Notes under the pieces: generated by a model
What the model was told of the DNA's origin: nothing
Seen by the model: the letters and a program-made list of their open reading frames with translations, nothing else
Database searches by the model: none
Translations under genes and position numbers: made by a program
Source of the DNA: an uncultured Selenomonadales bacterium
GTDB lineage: Bacteria > Bacillota > Negativicutes > Selenomonadales > Selenomonadaceae
Length of the DNA: 16,833 nt
Reading direction: 5' to 3'
Assembly (NCBI GenBank): GCA_946543495.1
Contig: CAMNLS010000011.1
Location: forward strand, 1-16,833
In this document: piece by piece, positions 15,785 through 16,833 of the stretch
Position numbering within the stretch: position 1 is the stretch's first letter
Layout: each line of letters starts with the position of its first letter

Positions 15785-16159
15785 ATGTCATTAGAAACTA
15801 AAATGGCTAATGTCGCTGACTTCGCCGAAAAGCTTAAAGATTTCGTCGTTGAACAACTGCGCCCCGAAATGACGCTTGAGACGATTAAAGAAGTAGTCTC
15901 GCCGCTCCTTAACGATATAATTAACGATTATGAAAAACGCGGACTCAAATACGGCGACGGCAGGTTTGGCATTAAGTATGCCGACGAACAACACTTTCAG
16001 TTTGAATTCGAGATGTACTTCAAAGACGCTGACGGCAAATGGCACAAATGCACTAGCGAAAGCGAATTCCGTGACGCTGAACTTTTGGAAAAGAACACAT
16101 GGACGACGATTAAAACTTTGAAGGTCGTCATGTTCCCGATTGAGTCGCCCGAAAAGTGA
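15785..16159 (+). CDS. Hypothetical protein, tandem paralogue A
   Basis: The 124 residues belong to no family I know. They align without gaps over almost the whole length with the next gene product: RPxMTLExIxEVVSPxL near the start, a YxxRGLxY stretch, IKYADExHFQxEFEMYF in the middle, DGKWHKC, then RDAxLLE and a LKVxxFPIE end. The alternating pattern of the middle suggests a small beta-rich fold after one or two helices; no signal peptide or membrane segment is seen. I chose ATG 15785 over the upstream codons at 15767 and 15773 because MSLETK aligns with the start of the paralogue and GGTGAT, complementary to the 16S rRNA end, stands just upstream. Confidence 0.78.
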   Translation: MSLETKMANVADFAEKLKDFVVEQLRPEMTLETIKEVVSPLLNDIINDYEKRGLKYGDGRFGIKYADEQHFQFEFEMYFKDADGKWHKCTSESEFRDAELLEKNTWTTIKTLKVVMFPIESPEK

Positions 16160-16178
16160 TTACGCGAGGTGAATTTAT

Positions 16179-16697
16179 ATGGCATTGGAAAATAAAATTG
16201 ATATGGTCGCCGATTTAATCGAGGCGGCTAAGAACTTCTTCATTGACTTGTTCCGCCCGAACATGACGCTTGAAAAAATCTCCGAAGTTGTCTCGCCGCG
16301 CCTTGACAATACGATTAAAAAGTATAAGGAACGCGGACTTCAATACAGCGCGGGCAAGTTCAGCATAAAGTACGCCGACGAAAAACATTTCCAGCTTGAA
16401 TTCGAGATGTACTTCCAAGACAATGAGGGCAAATGGCACAAGTGCGCTAATGAAAGCGAATTGCGCGACGCAACCCTTTTGGAACCTGGCGCATGGAAAA
16501 CTGTTCAAGCGTTGAAGGTTATCACGTTCCCGATTGAAGAGCCTAAGACCAAAGGCGAAGAAGTTCTCCAGAAGGATAAGAAGCTTGAAGAGTATCGCGA
16601 ATCGCTCACTGCACCCGCCACTGAATCTGTCGACACTATCGACAATGCGAAGGACTCCGAAGAAAATACAATCGACATAAACACTGACAAGAAATGA
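16179..16697 (+). CDS. Hypothetical protein, tandem paralogue B with acidic tail
   Basis: The 172 residues repeat the 124-residue domain of the preceding gene with well over half of the positions identical by eye, including RPNMTLEKISEVVSP, IKYADEKHFQLEFEMYF and GKWHKC. It then adds about 50 residues rich in Lys, Glu, Asp, Ser and Thr, which are probably disordered. GAGGTGA at 16166-16172 precedes ATG 16179. The gap to paralogue A is 19 nt. A recent tandem duplication followed by gain (or loss in A) of the tail is the simplest history. Function unknown. Confidence 0.82.
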   Translation: MALENKIDMVADLIEAAKNFFIDLFRPNMTLEKISEVVSPRLDNTIKKYKERGLQYSAGKFSIKYADEKHFQLEFEMYFQDNEGKWHKCANESELRDATLLEPGAWKTVQALKVITFPIEEPKTKGEEVLQKDKKLEEYRESLTAPATESVDTIDNAKDSEENTIDINTDKK

Positions 16698-16710
16698 TTG
16701 ACCAATAAAA

Positions 16711-16725
16711 GCAACGTGACGTTGC
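16711..16725. other. Weak hairpin after the last gene
   Basis: GCAACG and CGTTGC form a perfect 6-bp stem around a TGA loop, 14 nt after the last stop. No T run follows, so it is not a convincing intrinsic terminator. I see no gene or clear promoter in the remaining bases to 16833. Confidence 0.35.
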
Positions 16726-16833
16726 ATCCAATGAATATACTCTGTAGTTGCCCGAAAAATTTTAGCCCCGATAATCCCCAATGGCATTAACTTAAGCGAC
16801 GCGGTAATTAAAGCTCACAGGATAAATATAACG

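Noticed and set aside
1..16833. Frequent GTCGAC hexamers, roughly two dozen seen by eye
   Set aside because: Most are in-frame Val-Asp pairs written with the preferred codons GTC and GAC, so codon use explains them; no spacing or strand pattern suggests a functional site.

Overview
The window looks like chromosomal DNA of a strictly anaerobic, diderm Firmicute, most likely Negativicutes (Selenomonadaceae/Sporomusaceae-like). This is an inference. It rests on a base composition near half G+C with strong AGGAGG ribosome sites, a long polymodular glycosyltransferase with GT2, RgpF and HAD parts, and two CobT domains of the kind that Sporomusa and Veillonella carry as the ArsAB pair. No mobile element, CRISPR array, tRNA or rRNA was seen, and there is no gene-free stretch over 300 bases.

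Left block (1-7553, + strand): the end of a surface-glycan or glycoconjugate locus. It holds a TPR protein open at the left edge, a DegT-family PLP sugar aminotransferase, a ketoacyl-ACP-synthase-III-like enzyme, and a 1441-residue protein joining a GT2 glycosyltransferase, an RgpF-like domain, a HAD phosphatase-like domain and a C-terminal region. The genes overlap or abut, so they read as one operon. A plausible joint job is to aminate and acylate a sugar and assemble it into a polymer. The locus ends at a bidirectional hairpin terminator at 7551-7589.

Middle block (7588-13748, - strand): a tight five-gene operon read from an extended -10 promoter at 13779-13807. In transcription order it holds a SpeD (AdoMet decarboxylase) homologue with Gly at the self-cleavage Ser, a 678-residue fusion of two CobT-like domains, a D-2-hydroxyacid dehydrogenase, a truncated P1B-ATPase-like protein whose catalytic motifs are all altered, and threonine synthase. 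Intergenic gaps are 0 to 11 nt. Three of the five products carry degenerate enzyme domains, which is the most unusual thing in the window. Cobamide biosynthesis links the CobT fusion to the divergent cobK, and threonine is the usual precursor of the cobamide aminopropanol linker, so threonine synthase may belong to the same theme.

Right block (13849-16697, + strand): cobK/cbiJ starts 7 nt after its own -10 box and is probably leaderless. It overlaps the first of two tandem DUF805 membrane proteins. A separate promoter at 15367-15395 precedes three small unknown genes. The last two are clear tandem paralogues, and the first shares a short GKW-containing core with them. The final 136 bases (16698-16833) hold only a weak hairpin.
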